From: Pinguiococcus pyrenoidosus
Taxonomy: Eukaryota > Sar > Pinguiophyceae > Pinguiochrysidales > Pinguiochrysidaceae
Length of the DNA: 64,000 nucleotides
Direction of reading: 5' to 3'
NCBI GenBank assembly: GCA_019677205.1
Contig: JAAMXY010000755.1
Location: forward strand, 1 to 64,000
Shown here: in pieces, positions 11,060 through 21,840 of the stretch
How positions within the stretch are numbered: the stretch's first letter is position 1
How the letters are laid out: the number at the start of each line of letters is the position of its first letter
Translations under genes and position numbers: made by a program
Notes under the pieces: generated by a model
The model's input: the letters and a program-made list of their open reading frames with translations, nothing else
What the model was told of the DNA's origin: nothing
Databases searched by the model: none

Positions 11060-11627
11060 GCTGACCTCAGCAGTCCAGCGGACCTCGGCCCGGAACGGAT
11101 TGAACGCTTGAGGCGACGCCCCAGAGGCACGAGCACCCGAGGCCGACCGAATTGACGCACGATCCCCGTTCAAACCAAAGCTCGGCGTTCTGGACGCGAA
11201 ATATGGCTTGATAAGGACAGATACATGCTTTGACTAGGGTTTCGTTACTAAGACCCCCAATGAGCGTTAAAGTAGGGTGCTTGCGAACATACTGTACCTG
11301 TAGGGTCAGGTAATAATGAATAATGAGCGTTTCTGTTTTCTGTCCAAAATAACGAATACCGGTAGTTGTAGTGATAGATCCGAGCAGCTGAGGCACGATT
11401 CCCTGCGGCGTTGTTACACTACTCCATGTTTTGTCTCCCAAGAGGCGCTCTAGCGCGTCATGAAGCGTTTCGCCGTCTCGAAAGGTCTCTGTTGTGCCGA
11501 CGCACGGCTGCGGCTTGTAGTACGGCGGGTCGAAGACGTTACTATCGCTCTCTCCGGCTCGCTTTGGGGCCTCCACCTCTTGTCCGTCTATGCATCGGTT
11601 CAAGCGATCATATGATTGATCATGGTG

Positions 11628-11645
11628 ATCGATCATATGATCGAT
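11628..11645. repeat. Perfect 18-bp palindrome centred on CATATG
   Basis: ATCGATCATATGATCGAT reads the same on both strands. An imperfect relative (GATCATATGATTGATC) lies just to its left at about 11606-11621. Both adjoin the 26-bp tandem repeat. Confidence 0.85.
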
Positions 11646-11671
11646 TGAAAAACGTGATTATCTCGTCATAT

Positions 11672-11761
11672 GATCGATCACAGAATATCGATCATAGGAT
11701 CGATCACAGAATATCGATCATAGGATCGATCACAGAATATCGATCATAGGATCGATCATAG
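11672..11761. repeat. 26-bp tandem repeat, GATC-rich, 3.4 copies
   Basis: Three exact head-to-tail copies of a 26-bp unit (11672-11697, 11698-11723, 11724-11749) are followed by a partial fourth. Each unit contains GATCGATCACAG and ATATCGATCATAG, so each is itself nearly palindromic around ATAT. The unit is AT-richer than the neighbourhood. Confidence 0.9.
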
Positions 11762-12504
11762 AATTTACCAGGTTTCTTTGCTCCTCTCTGCCAGGTACCG
11801 CCGGGGCCTCTTGCTTTCTCGTCGACGCTTTCCACAGCCAGGAAATGAGGACGGATCTGTACTTGCTTGGGAAGGTCGTACTGGTTGGCTGCCTTTTGGA
11901 CGGACGAAATCCAAGTAGCTACCCAGCCAAGCTTGGTGGCGAAGACTGGAAAGTGCAGCCCTGGGGCTGGATACTCAAGAGCTTCTCTCTCCTTGGCGCA
12001 AGCAGCTCTCGCTGCGAGCACATGAGCACATGCGCACATGGAATCCCCCTTTCGCGAAACGGAGGACAGCTGGCCTGACGAGGGCAACGACGGTCGCGCA
12101 CATTGGGACCTGGAGGAGGTACTTAGGTACGGCCGCTCGAGTATCAAAGCCTGAGCCAATGATCCAGGAGGTTCAGGATGACGCGTCCCAATGATTGGTG
12201 GTAGCTTTCAGCAGGTGGGCCCCGCGATTGGGCGATCGCACGCCTCAAGCTTCGTTTGGTCGAAATTAGCAAGGGCAAGGCCGTGTGTCATGCGGGATAG
12301 CACACGGGGCGAATGAGATCCTCGAGCTGCATCTTGCTGCACTATCATCCTCGTAGGTTGGGCCTCGTCGACTTTGAAAATTGGTCGACTCCCGCGGCCA
12401 TCCTACGGCCTCTCAGCAGCGGGAAGCTTCGAATCGCCAAGGCAACCCAAGCCAAGTCTTCCGTTTCCAATCTTTCACAAAAACTCGCAATATTCTGATA
12501 GAAA

Positions 12505-12528
12505 ATGATGATAATGTTCAGCACATGA
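12505..12528 (+). promoter_or_regulatory. Short upstream ORF (7 codons) before AdoMet decarboxylase
   Basis: ATG ATG ATA ATG TTC AGC ACA TGA encodes MMIMFST about 100 bp upstream of the chosen AdoMetDC start. AdoMetDC mRNAs of animals and plants carry short leader ORFs that mediate polyamine control. Whether this one is in the transcript is unknown. A GTAAGC donor-like site at 12543 leaves room for a leader intron. Confidence 0.3.
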
Positions 12529-12628
12529 AACGGTTGGGCCAGGTAAGCGTTTGGTACCGTATGTGGCCCGCAAGGCCACTGGGTTTGCTGGGGAGCACTT
12601 TAGCGCGCGCTGGGCTTCCCAATTCGCC

Positions 12629-13798
12629 ATGTCCTCCAGCGAGGCCTCGTTGGGGGGCAACAGCCCCGCGTCGAGCGTGTCGGTGGACGACGGCGCCGGA
12701 GGGGGATGCAACGGGGAGCACGAGCGGGTGTACAGCGGGCTGTTCGAGGGCCCCGAGAAGACGCTGGAGGTGTGCTTCAAGCCCGGCGTGGGCGTGGAGG
12801 GGGGCTGTCGGCAGCTGTCGGGCAAGGCGCTGGAGAGGCTGCTCTGCAGCGCGCGCTGCAGCATCTTGAGCAGCATGAGAAACGAATGCCTGGACGCGTA
12901 CGTGCTGAGCGAGAGCTCCCTGTTCGTGTACCCGTACAAGATGGTGCTCAAGACCTGCGGCACGACCACGCTGCTGCGCTGCCTGCCGCAGCTGCTGCAC
13001 GAGGCGAACGTGGAGTGCGGCTGCGTGCTGGAGTGGGTCGGCTACAGCAGGAAGAACTACATCTTCCCCGGCGAGCAGCTCTTCCCGCACACCAGCTTCA
13101 ACGACGAGCTGGCCTACCTGCAGCAGCACAGCCAGTACTACGATCGCCTGTCGGGCAGCGCGCACATCCTGGGGCCCATCACGGGGGACCACTGGTTCGT
13201 GTACGTGGCCGACAAGTGCGAGCGGCCGGCCGAGATGAGCACCGATCGCACCCTGAACATCATGATGTTCGACCTGCACCCGGACTGCGCCAGGATCTTC
13301 CACAAGCAGACCTACTCGACGGCGGAGGAGCAGACCCGGGCGGCCTGCTTCCGCGACCTGATGCCCGGCGCGCAGATCGACGCCCAGTGCTTCGAGCCCT
13401 GCGGCTACTCCATGAACGCCATCCTGCAGGACGCGTACAGCACCGTGCACATCACGCCGGAGTCGGAGTGCAGCTACGCGTCCTTCGAGACGAACCAGTC
13501 GCTGCGCAGCTATGCGGGCCTCGTCCGACATGTGTTAGAAATTTTTAGACCGGGCCGCTTCGTGCTCACCATGTTCGCAGACGACGCCGGGCTTGCGTCG
13601 CTGGCGGAGGATCCCTTTGAAGCGAAGGCGCTGCTGCTGCCGCAGTTCGGCGTCTACGTGCAGAGCAACGCCGCGAGCAACACCACGCTAGAGACTGACA
13701 CGGTGTGCCGCATGGGCAATTGGGAGCTGTCGAAGGAGCCCTTCGACGCCGGGCTGCGCCAGCGACGAAAGCACACGCGAACGAACACCGTGTCCTGA
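12629..13798 (+). CDS. S-adenosylmethionine decarboxylase proenzyme
   Basis: Intronless, 389 aa from the ATG at 12629 (the frame is open back to 12551, but the preceding residues lack family similarity). The enzyme makes decarboxylated AdoMet for spermidine and spermine synthesis. LFEGPEK carries the active-site glutamates Glu40 and Glu43 (E8/E11 of the human enzyme). YVLSESSLFV contains the self-cleavage site Glu95-Ser96, where Ser96 would become the pyruvoyl group. LKTCGTTTLL holds the catalytic cysteine Cys110, and HITPESECSYASFETN the His/Ser region used in processing. The length fits eukaryotic family members. It lies convergent to the 148-aa membrane-protein gene and divergent from the giant RCC1 gene. 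Confidence 0.97.
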   Translation: MSSSEASLGGNSPASSVSVDDGAGGGCNGEHERVYSGLFEGPEKTLEVCFKPGVGVEGGCRQLSGKALERLLCSARCSILSSMRNECLDAYVLSESSLFVYPYKMVLKTCGTTTLLRCLPQLLHEANVECGCVLEWVGYSRKNYIFPGEQLFPHTSFNDELAYLQQHSQYYDRLSGSAHILGPITGDHWFVYVADKCERPAEMSTDRTLNIMMFDLHPDCARIFHKQTYSTAEEQTRAACFRDLMPGAQIDAQCFEPCGYSMNAILQDAYSTVHITPESECSYASFETNQSLRSYAGLVRHVLEIFRPGRFVLTMFADDAGLASLAEDPFEAKALLLPQFGVYVQSNAASNTTLETDTVCRMGNWELSKEPFDAGLRQRRKHTRTNTVS

Positions 13799-14620
13799 CA
13801 CGCGGCTCGCCGGAGAAGATCCTGCGGCATCGGCTATCCACCTGCTTGTCGGAAAGCTCTCAGGCCACGCGCACGAGACGGGCGAGAAGTGCTGATCGCC
13901 GGCCAGCGGAGGCCGGAAGAGACCGGAAGATAGCAGAGCTGGAGAAAGGGGTTGGGGGTTGAAGACATAGTCTAGAACGGCGCGCGAGCCGCAGGGTGGT
14001 TTCAGCTGTCTCGCTCTACGTGCTGCGAAGCAGTGCGAAGCAGTGCGAAGCAGGGAGGGGTAGAGTCGGGGTGGCGTGTGTCTTGTGCAGCCATTAGTGT
14101 GGGCAGCGCGAGCTTGGTGGGTCCATGGCAAACGCGTCTACTTGCTGCACAGCCCGGAGGGCGGCCTTGCTTGCCCTCTGCGGGATGGGCGTCGTTCTCT
14201 GACCGGCGTGGGTCGTTCGGCGACCTGGTTCCGGCGACGTCATGAGATGGGTGTGATTGGGATGACGCTTGCTGGAGCTGCATTGGATTCGTTCTGGTTC
14301 GTTCCTGGCGGGTTGGGTTGGATGTCCGCCCGGTGGCGGTGTGCGAGTGTATGTGTGACTGTATCAAGACGCGAGTCACCTACGTGTGTCTCCCGGTCGG
14401 TTAAGGGCCTACGGGAAAAATAGCGGAAATGCGTCGATGTGGAACGTCGAGTGTCCCCCCCCGCTGCGAACATCGGCCAGGCGCTTGCCATCTCGACGTC
14501 GGAGAAAATCGAACCTTGTTCGTCCTCGTCTCAAAACGCCAAAGCAGGACACAGGACCGAAACCGAACCACGCCCGCCAGGACCGACAGTCTCCTTGCTC
14601 CTACGCATCCAAACGACGAT
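13799..14620. other. Convergent intergenic region with a short repeat
   Basis: Between the 3' ends of AdoMetDC and the two-TM gene I see no credible ORF. A 10-bp unit, TGCGAAGCAG, is repeated three times in tandem at 14024-14053. The rest presumably holds the two 3' UTRs. Confidence 0.5.
14024..14053. repeat. 10-bp tandem repeat x3
   Basis: TGCGAAGCAG is repeated three times without a mismatch in the gap between two convergent genes. Confidence 0.8.
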
Positions 14621-15521
14621 CTAGTCGTCCTTAAACTTTTCCAACTCCGGCAAGCGCTCGTGGGGCACGAGCGGCTCGCCATCCGGGCCAGTGGGAAACT
14701 GGCGAAGCCACGAAACCTGCGGGGACGAGGTATCCCCGGTTCAGAACAGGAATCGAGCACGCGAATCGAGCATGCCGTAGGTGGCTTTGCGCGCCAGGGC
14801 ACTCACCTTGGGATCGTACTCGATGTACTTCTTGGCGTAGAGCACCGTCACAATGACCATGAGCATGACGATGACCGGGAAGGCGCCGGATCCGCTGGGG
14901 CCCGAAGGCACGCCGCCATTGTCGTCGAAGACATCGACGTATCTGCGGGAGCGGCAGGAGCGAATACGTAGCGAGGCAGCAGGTCAGAAGCTCCGTGGTG
15001 CCGCTGCGAAGCGCCTTCCATCTCGGGAAGGTGGACGACGTGGGGCGTCTTCTTACCCGTACTGAGCGAACAACGGAAACGCGTACACCCAGAAGAGGAT
15101 GTGCGTCATCAGCATGGAGAAGCTCCAGGAGCTCTGGTCGACTGTGTCACGATGTTCCGAAGGAGAGTCGCGTGAGTTGCGCATCGCCCAACCGGTACCG
15201 AAATCCAGATACAGACACTACGGTTTCCACCACCGTTGCGATTACGCACCAACGAAGCCGATGGACGTCTGCACCACTTCGGGCAACTTGTTGTAGGTGT
15301 AGTTGCAGCAGCTCTGCGAAGCGTTGATTGACAAAGTGAGATGGTGGGCGCCTGTACAACAGCTAGACGACGCCTCTCGCGGCGGCTTCGTCACAGCACT
15401 TGGCCCCCGCATCTTTTGCGCGCATGACTTGAACGGGCCGGCCAACAGCACGCACCATCATCTTGTGCATGGCCGACTCGTCCTCCAGCAGTGGCTTCGC
15501 GTCATCCTTCTTGGCCGCCAT
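14621..15521 (-). CDS. Small two-TM membrane protein, five exons, unknown function
   Basis: Exons on the minus strand are 15521-15456, 15313-15250, 15141-15057, 14942-14807 and 14716-14621. All introns are GT-AG, the phases match, and the joined frame is exactly 447 nt (148 aa). The N-terminus is short and charged (MAAKKDDAKPLLEDESAM), then comes a Cys-Cys block (SCCNYTYNKLPEV). One TM segment surrounds SMLMTHILFWVYAFPLF and a second lies in FPVIVMLMVIVTVLY. A cytosolic-looking tail ends ELEKFKDD. The Gly/Ser-rich loop between the helices (GGVPSGPSGSG) is about 30 residues. No family is recognised. Single-frame ORF callers would miss this gene, since the exons are only 64-136 nt. Confidence 0.75.
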
Positions 15522-16753
15522 CTTGCGCGCGAGGGGGCAAAAGACAAGGAGGGTGCGGGTCGCGTTGACCGGACGGTAATGGAAACGGCGCAGAGACGAA
15601 AAAGGTTGGTGAGATTTACTTTTTGAAATGATTGAAATATAGGGTCGTTTATATATTTATGATGAGATTGAAATTTAGAAGAGACCATCGCCGGCTCCAT
15701 GGAGGCGTTCACAGGCGGGTGCAGGTCTCATAGGATGCTTCTGGAGGATTCCCACACCTCACTTTGCGGCTCCCTCATTGGCTCGCAGCTCAAACAGACC
15801 AATCGCGTCGCCTCGCCGTTGCGCACTTTCAAATTTTCTCAAATCAGGTATCGGCTTAAAGTCGTGAACTTATCAAGCTCCGTACAGTACGGCTCAAATG
15901 CTCGTTGTTCAGAGCTCCGCCTCTCGCGCCCAGCCTCCTTGGCGCAGAGGTGCGTTGGCTGGTTCTCTTTGGGGGGAGTGGAAGAGCAATTGCCTCCTCC
16001 CTCCGCAACGTCACACTTCTCCGCGGCAGCACAAGCCCAAAATCCATCGTTTCGCTGCCTATGATACTTTCCGGCACAAGGAGCAACAATGGTGGTACGA
16101 GTACCTGCGGCGCACTCCGACGTCTTTGAAGCTTCCCGACGCTTTGGAAGCTTTCGAGACGCACTGCCTCCTCTTCTTCCCAGTTCTCCAGTTCTCCAGT
16201 TTTCCAGTTCTCCAGTTCTCCAGTTCTCCAGTTCTCCAAGTTGTAGGTCCGAGGTGTCTGCGAAGATTCTCTCCCATCTTTCGGCCATTGATGGATTCTT
16301 CCAACTCGTCATCGGAGGAGGTGATTGGCCTTATGGGGCGCACTTGCATAAACTGCGCCGAGACTCGGGCCGCTGCATGCAAGCTGATTGGGCAGCGAGG
16401 CGCCTTGGACAGCGTTCACGTCGACCCGTATGTGGGGCCCAATTGCAGCTTCAGCAGGCTTTCTGCGGGCCAATCGACGCCGCACCAGCCAATAGGGTGT
16501 TCCGAGACAGACCCCAACGTCCCATCATTGACTGCAGCTTCTATCCACCGACGGCTCGTATAGCTTAGGCGCTCTAACGCCTCGGAATCCATTGAGGAGA
16601 GTGACGGTTTTATCGCGCATAAACGCGCGCGTCGCTCGTCGCCGGAGCGACTTCGAAACCGTCCTGGCGGGCGCCGCACCCATCCGCAGCGTTTGGATCC
16701 GAGTCCTCTAGGCGGGCAAGCGCGACGCGCGGGAGCGCGGCCCCGACCCGAAG
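15522..16753. other. Divergent intergenic region with 8-bp satellite
   Basis: The gap separates the two-TM gene and the p101-like gene. It includes an AT-rich stretch at 15600-15680 (TATATATTTATGATGAG) and the CAGTTCTC repeat. The open frames in it are largely created by the repeat (LENWRTGE on the minus strand), and I accept none as a gene. Confidence 0.5.
16181..16236. repeat. 8-bp tandem repeat (CAGTTCTC)x7
   Basis: Seven head-to-tail copies, with one T-for-C change in the third copy. Because 8 is not a multiple of 3, the repeat shows in all frames as a 24-nt protein period. Confidence 0.9.
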
Positions 16754-19700
16754 ATGAGCGCCGCCCAGGAAGATGGGCACCACCCGCCCAAGCGCGGCGC
16801 TGGCAAGCTGGACAAGATCCGCGCCATGCTGGGCCACAAGGACCACGACGACGTGTATCACCGCTTGACGTCGCAGGGCGTGATGGACATGCCCACCGGC
16901 GAGTTCGGCACGTTCTGGAAGCGACTGGTCACCAGTCCCGGCAGCAGCGCCAAGTTTGTCGCGAGCGTGGTGGAGTTCTTCGTGAAGCTGGAGAAGAACC
17001 CCGAGGCCACGGCCGCGAAACTCAAGCTGGGAGACGTGGAGACGCTGCACCGCTACCTCACGCTCACGCTGCACCTGATCGACGCCTTTTGCGCCATTGA
17101 CACCAACGACGACGCCTACAAGAGCGCCTTCGAGAAGTACAAGACCTTCCTGCAGCAGCGCGGAGGCGGCATCGACCTCACCAACAGCGCCGCAGAGGCC
17201 ATCCGAGCCCTGGAGAAGCGAGGCAGGAACGCCGACATGGCCGTCATCTCCGTGCCCCGCCTCATCGTGGATTGCACCATGCTCAGTCGCATCGCAGCGA
17301 CCTTTGGCGCCAGCTTGCCGTCCTCCGTGCGCTCCTCGACCCCAAACGCGTTGGGAAATCTGCCGTCCACCCTCTCGGAGTCCGGGCGCGGTCGGATGGG
17401 CTTCGGCTTCGGCAGCCAGAACGGGACCAGTCCCACCAACGGCGGCAGCCAGAGCCACAGCTTTTGGACGGGCATCCCGCGCACCGTGTGGGACGAGTGC
17501 GTGGAGGACTATCCCTTTGACTTTCACAAGCTCATGATCGTCATGACCCGGGCTGCCAAGGGACGGCAGGTGAAGACGCCGCGATCCGACCCGGCGTCGC
17601 TGCTGCAGTCGGTGGTGTACATGGAGCAGACGCAGGGTCACAACATCGTGCCGGAGGAGCAGCAGAGCGCGGTGGACCACGCCACGCTCATCTTTGACGA
17701 GATGGTCAAGCTGCTGTCCAAGCTGCCGCAGCAGCTCACGCAGATGAAGGGGATGCAGGAGTTCACGCAGGATCGCGTCCTGGCCCTCTTCCTGGTCGCG
17801 CGCATCTTCCTGACCTACTGCCCGGGCAGTGACACGGGTCGACTGCTCGAGATGGAGACGGTGCTCATGTCCTTCCTCACGTGGCCGCTGCCGGTCTCCG
17901 GCGTGGCGACCGACCTCATCCGGCTGTGCCAGGACGAGATGCGCTCTCCGGGGACCATCCTGAGGCAGCGGATCCTGGTCGAAGTCCCGAGCATCTACAC
18001 GCCCGTCCCGTCCATGCGGCTGAACGAGCACCTGTGGGAGATGGAGACCCCGAACCGCCGCAGCAGTGTCTCGACCGGCGTCAAGGACGACATCTCCGTC
18101 TCGCGCGGCGGCGAGGGGCTGATCCACGTCTTCATCGACGCGAACTCCATCATCTCAAACGCCTTCTGCGTGTCGCTCGCACGGCCGACCGAGACGCGCC
18201 CCCAACGGACCCGAAGCGCCCGGAACAAGGGACTGGAAGAACGCACTTCACAGGTGAGCCGCGGGGGGGAGGGTTGGCGCTTTAGGCGCTTTAGGCGATG
18301 GGGCGATGGGGCGATGAGTTGCCGTGGCGCCTTCGAAAGACAAGCGCCGGAGGAGAAGTGGGGCGCTTTCCAGCGCTCAATCGGGGTTGCTTCCTAACTC
18401 GTTGCGTCCCTCCCTATTTCCTAAGGACGCGCCAAAGGATCCGGCCGTACTGGATGCACACAGTCTTCGCTGCCTTTTGCTGACGCACATGTTTGAAATC
18501 GATTTTGAGCTACCGTCGGGAAGCAGTGCCTCGGACGGCGCGGATGCCGGTATGACCCTGGCCTTCACCGACCCGCTCGGTCTTCTGTCCCGCGATCCTG
18601 AAGACGTGCACAACTGGTTCTGCGCCGCCATGGAAGTTGCGGACGCATCTCTGCAGCTACCTGTGTACGAAATTGCGTCCTTCCTGTCCTCCGGCGCGAA
18701 GGTTACATTTGGGCAGGTTAGTCGGAGTCCCACTCACCAGTCATCTGCGACCCCGGGCTCTCGCCGGTCGTCGCCATATCCCGACGGGGTGGGCTCATTC
18801 GTGGGAGTGCTGGAGGACGAACCCCCAATTAGCGTGGTAGGGACTGTCCATCAATGTTCGAGTCCAACTCGGCTGACCTCAGCATCCCTTGCCTTGTCCG
18901 TGCCCACAAGGTGAAGTGGTACCGCGAGAGCGCCCTCTACGAAATCATGAATGCCATCTGCGACGGGAACGTGCCCTTTCCTTTTAAGCGCGTCGAGTTC
19001 GAGGAGGTGCAGAAGCGCCAGATCGCGGCCATTCGGAAGAGCGTCTTCGAGAGCCACCTGGCGTCGCGGGCGCCCATGCTGAGATCCCTCAGCCTGATGC
19101 GAGCCAACTCCCCCGTGCTGGCAGACCCCAAGTACCGCACGTCGCCGACGTCGTCGCCCAAGTCTCCTGGAGGATCGAAGCTGGCGCGTAGTCGGACCAT
19201 GACCGACTACATGAAGAAGCAGAAGAAGCGGCCAAGCTTCAGCTCCCGCAACGGGAAAGGGGGGGCCACTCGAAGGCCAAGCTTCCAAGGTACACGGTGC
19301 TAGAACCGAAAGCACCAACAGATCCCTGCCGGGCTGATGTGGAACGCGCGTTCGGCAGGATTGAAAGAGGGGCTTTTCCGACGAAGAGGCAGCTTTCGCG
19401 GCTCGGAGACGAAGGAGCCGGCGGACGAGGACTCCAGCGTGGGCCACTCGAACGACGGCATGTTGCAGAAGCTTCGGGATAGCTTGGACAGCTCGAGTCA
19501 GGAGGTACGACGCTGCAGCATGGTGGAGAGGAGCACTACGTTGGACTGACGGCTGACGGCGTCCTTGCAGTATGTGATCGAGCACGAGAGTCCGAGGACG
19601 GGATACTTCGCGCACATGTCCAACGGCAGGGCCGGGTCCCCGGCCAACCGCGAGGTTTGTGATGATGCCCCTTCTAGCCATTTTCGTCGCACCCGCTCAA

Positions 19701-21628
19701 CCCTTTGCCCTGTTTATCTCCAGGCGCACTCCTTCGAGTTGGACGCAGTGCACGCCACGTCGCCGACGAGGCGGAGCAGCGGTGCAAAGGTGCAGGGGGT
19801 TGCTGGCAAGCTCGTCAATCGGCGGCGGACGATCAGCGTGGAGTATGAGAACGACTCGGACAGCGAGTCCTTCGGTGGAGGCACTCCCTGGGGCCAGGGG
19901 CTCATGTCCGCGCCGACCATGATGAAGGCGAGGGCGGAGTCCGTCAGGAAGACGCCGCTGTCCCGCGGGTCGTCGCTGGGGAAGGAGCTGGGCCTCGCGG
20001 AAGGCGAAAGCGAGGCCGTGGACAACAAGGAGATCCTCGAGGATCCGCGCATCCGCCGGACCGAAACGCTGGACATTGACCTGAACAACCTTACGATCCC
20101 TGGACCGCCGTCGGCGCCGAAGCCGGTGCGGACGGACGGCTTCAAGTCGGACTTCCGCCCCTTCATTCCCGAGCTGGAGTTCGTCTTCGAAGAGATAGAC
20201 CTGGACAACGCGAGGGAGCAGGTCTCCCACCGGGGCAAGTTCCCCACGCTGGGGCAGCAGATCACGTACGAGCGTGAGTGCGCGAGGCTCGAGACCATCG
20301 CGAGGAAGACGCTTGCGACGACCCCTCCCGCGGTGGGCGTCACCAAGCGCTTCTACCGCAGCGACTACACGCGCGCGGAGAAGGACAGCCAGTACTCGAG
20401 CAGCGAGGGGGGCGACGCGGAGCCGCCGACGATCCTGAAGATCGCCGTGATGGGCACGCTGCCGGTCGTGCACCGCGTCATCCTCGCCTGGTCTGCGCTG
20501 ACCCGGAAGGAGCCCTCCTTTGCGGAGAAGCTCCGGCTGCAGCTGTACCTCATCCCGGGCGGCGAAGGAAGCAACTGCCTGTGCAAGTATCTTGCCCAGA
20601 ACGACAAATGGTACCGCCGGCACATCTACCGGCCCTTCAACGAGCTGTTCCCGGTCATCCCCCATCTGCCGCGCCGGGAGAAGATCCTGCCGGAGATCGC
20701 CGCGGAGGCCGGCCTCGGCGACTGCCTGCCCATGCGCCTTGCCAAGTCCAGCCTGACGAGCTTCCTGAGGTTCGCCGACGAGCAGGTCAAGGTCGTCGTG
20801 TGGGAGTGCCGCGCGTGGCGATACTCCTCCGCATCGACCATGGGCGAGAGAAGCCTGTCCCTGCGAGAAGGAGCCAGTCCGGAGAGCCCGAAAGCCCCGC
20901 GAAAGGGAAACCGCCGGACCTCCATCGTCGACGACGACCTGGAGGCCGAGATCGAGCTTCGCCGCACCTTGGCCGTCGCGGAGAACGACGTCACGATTCC
21001 CTTCATCTCCACCTGCGAGATCGGTCTGCTCGCGCAGGCGGAGATGTTCCGAAGGGAGCACAACCTCCCCGAGAGCACGAAGCTGGAAGAGGTCATGGCT
21101 CTCCGGGCTTTCCAGGACCTGCGCTTCACGCCGGAGCTGTTCGTCCGCATGCTCCCGTCGGACGTCGATGGGAGCATCGAGGAAGAGGAGAAGAGCCTCT
21201 CCGGCGCGTTCCCCATGCTCAGCTTCAGCAACCTGCCGCAGGTCTGCGAGCCGGATGAGGTGCAGATGTACGACGTGGTCCCAACGACGAAGACGCGCCC
21301 GTCGCAGCCGTACCTCAACGTCTTCGCGCGGAAGGAGAAGCTCCGGTCCAACTGGCGCTGCACCAACACGGAAGATGCCCAAGCCCTGCTGGACTGCATC
21401 CGAGGCCCGGACAGCATGGTGCCGACCGAGTACGCCTCTCGAGTGGAGATCACCAGCACTCGCGCCGCGCTTCCGTTGCACATCATGCTCGACGGCGTCG
21501 TCTACGGGCCCTTCCGTTGCGTGCGGCTGGCGCCCAAGGTGGTGCCCCTGAGCGAGGCCCGCGCGAGCCTGGAGGAAGTGGAGGAGAAGCCCATGACCGT
21601 CAGCTTGCAGACCTTCCTGCCCTTCTAA
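16754..21628 (+). CDS. PI3-kinase p101/p84-like regulatory subunit (PIK3R5/6 family), probable
   Basis: Six exons (16754-18253, 18426-18716, 18863-19289, 19359-19504, 19571-19654, 19724-21628) join in phase to 1450 aa. The third exon's acceptor is the least certain. The N-terminal half is helical. The middle (exons 3-6) is Ser-rich and disordered. The C-terminal third has LPVVHRVILAWSALTRKEPS, then LRLQLYLIPGG and LAQNDKWYRRHIYRPF, then QVKVVVWECRAW. From memory, these match in order the block of p101/p84 adaptors where a 'KRE...LRLxLQFYYIP...YLGxxDPWY' signature occurs. A final beta-rich stretch (LHIMLDGVVYGPFRCVRLAP) also suits that family. If right, it would couple a PI3-kinase to upstream signals at the membrane. 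The family assignment is from motif memory only; the gene model is stronger than the name. Confidence 0.6.
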
Positions 21629-21840
21629 GCGTCGGAGCGCCCGCCCCTCGATCGGATGCTGCGGCGTTCTCGTCCGCAGATCGAGGGTCATGTACCAAAT
21701 CTATGTCTTGTGCATTCTCGGAACGTGAGAAGGATCGTTGCTTGTAAAAGTTCACTCGTACAATGCTGTCAGTGAAATCATGTTACCATGTATGTGTGTG
21801 TGAGCGCGCAGGATAGGCATCCAAGAGAAAGTTAAGCACT

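Larger units (their letters stand above)
11060..12628. other. Divergent intergenic region with satellite, no convincing gene
   Basis: This gap separates the giant RCC1 gene from AdoMet decarboxylase. It contains a 190-codon open frame (11067-11636, minus) in sequence that looks less GC-rich than its surroundings; it ends 8 bp before the giant gene's ATG and resembles nothing I know. The GATC-rich repeat cluster at 11606-11762 lies at its upstream end. The right part presumably holds the AdoMetDC promoter and leader. Confidence 0.5.

Noticed and set aside
12518..13531. 337-codon minus ORF opposite AdoMetDC
   Set aside because: Antisense to a gene with intact catalytic motifs.
15856..16239. 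Repeat ORF with LENWRTGE units
   Set aside because: Created by the 8-bp CAGTTCTC satellite; all three frames are open, so no coding evidence.
16610..18127. 505-codon minus-strand ORF opposite p101-like exon 1
   Set aside because: Antisense shadow with His/Arg/Val-rich composition and no homology signal.
19697..21691. 664-codon minus-strand ORF opposite the p101-like exon 6
   Set aside because: It is antisense to a frame with clear family similarity and lacks domains; high GC at third positions leaves antisense frames open.
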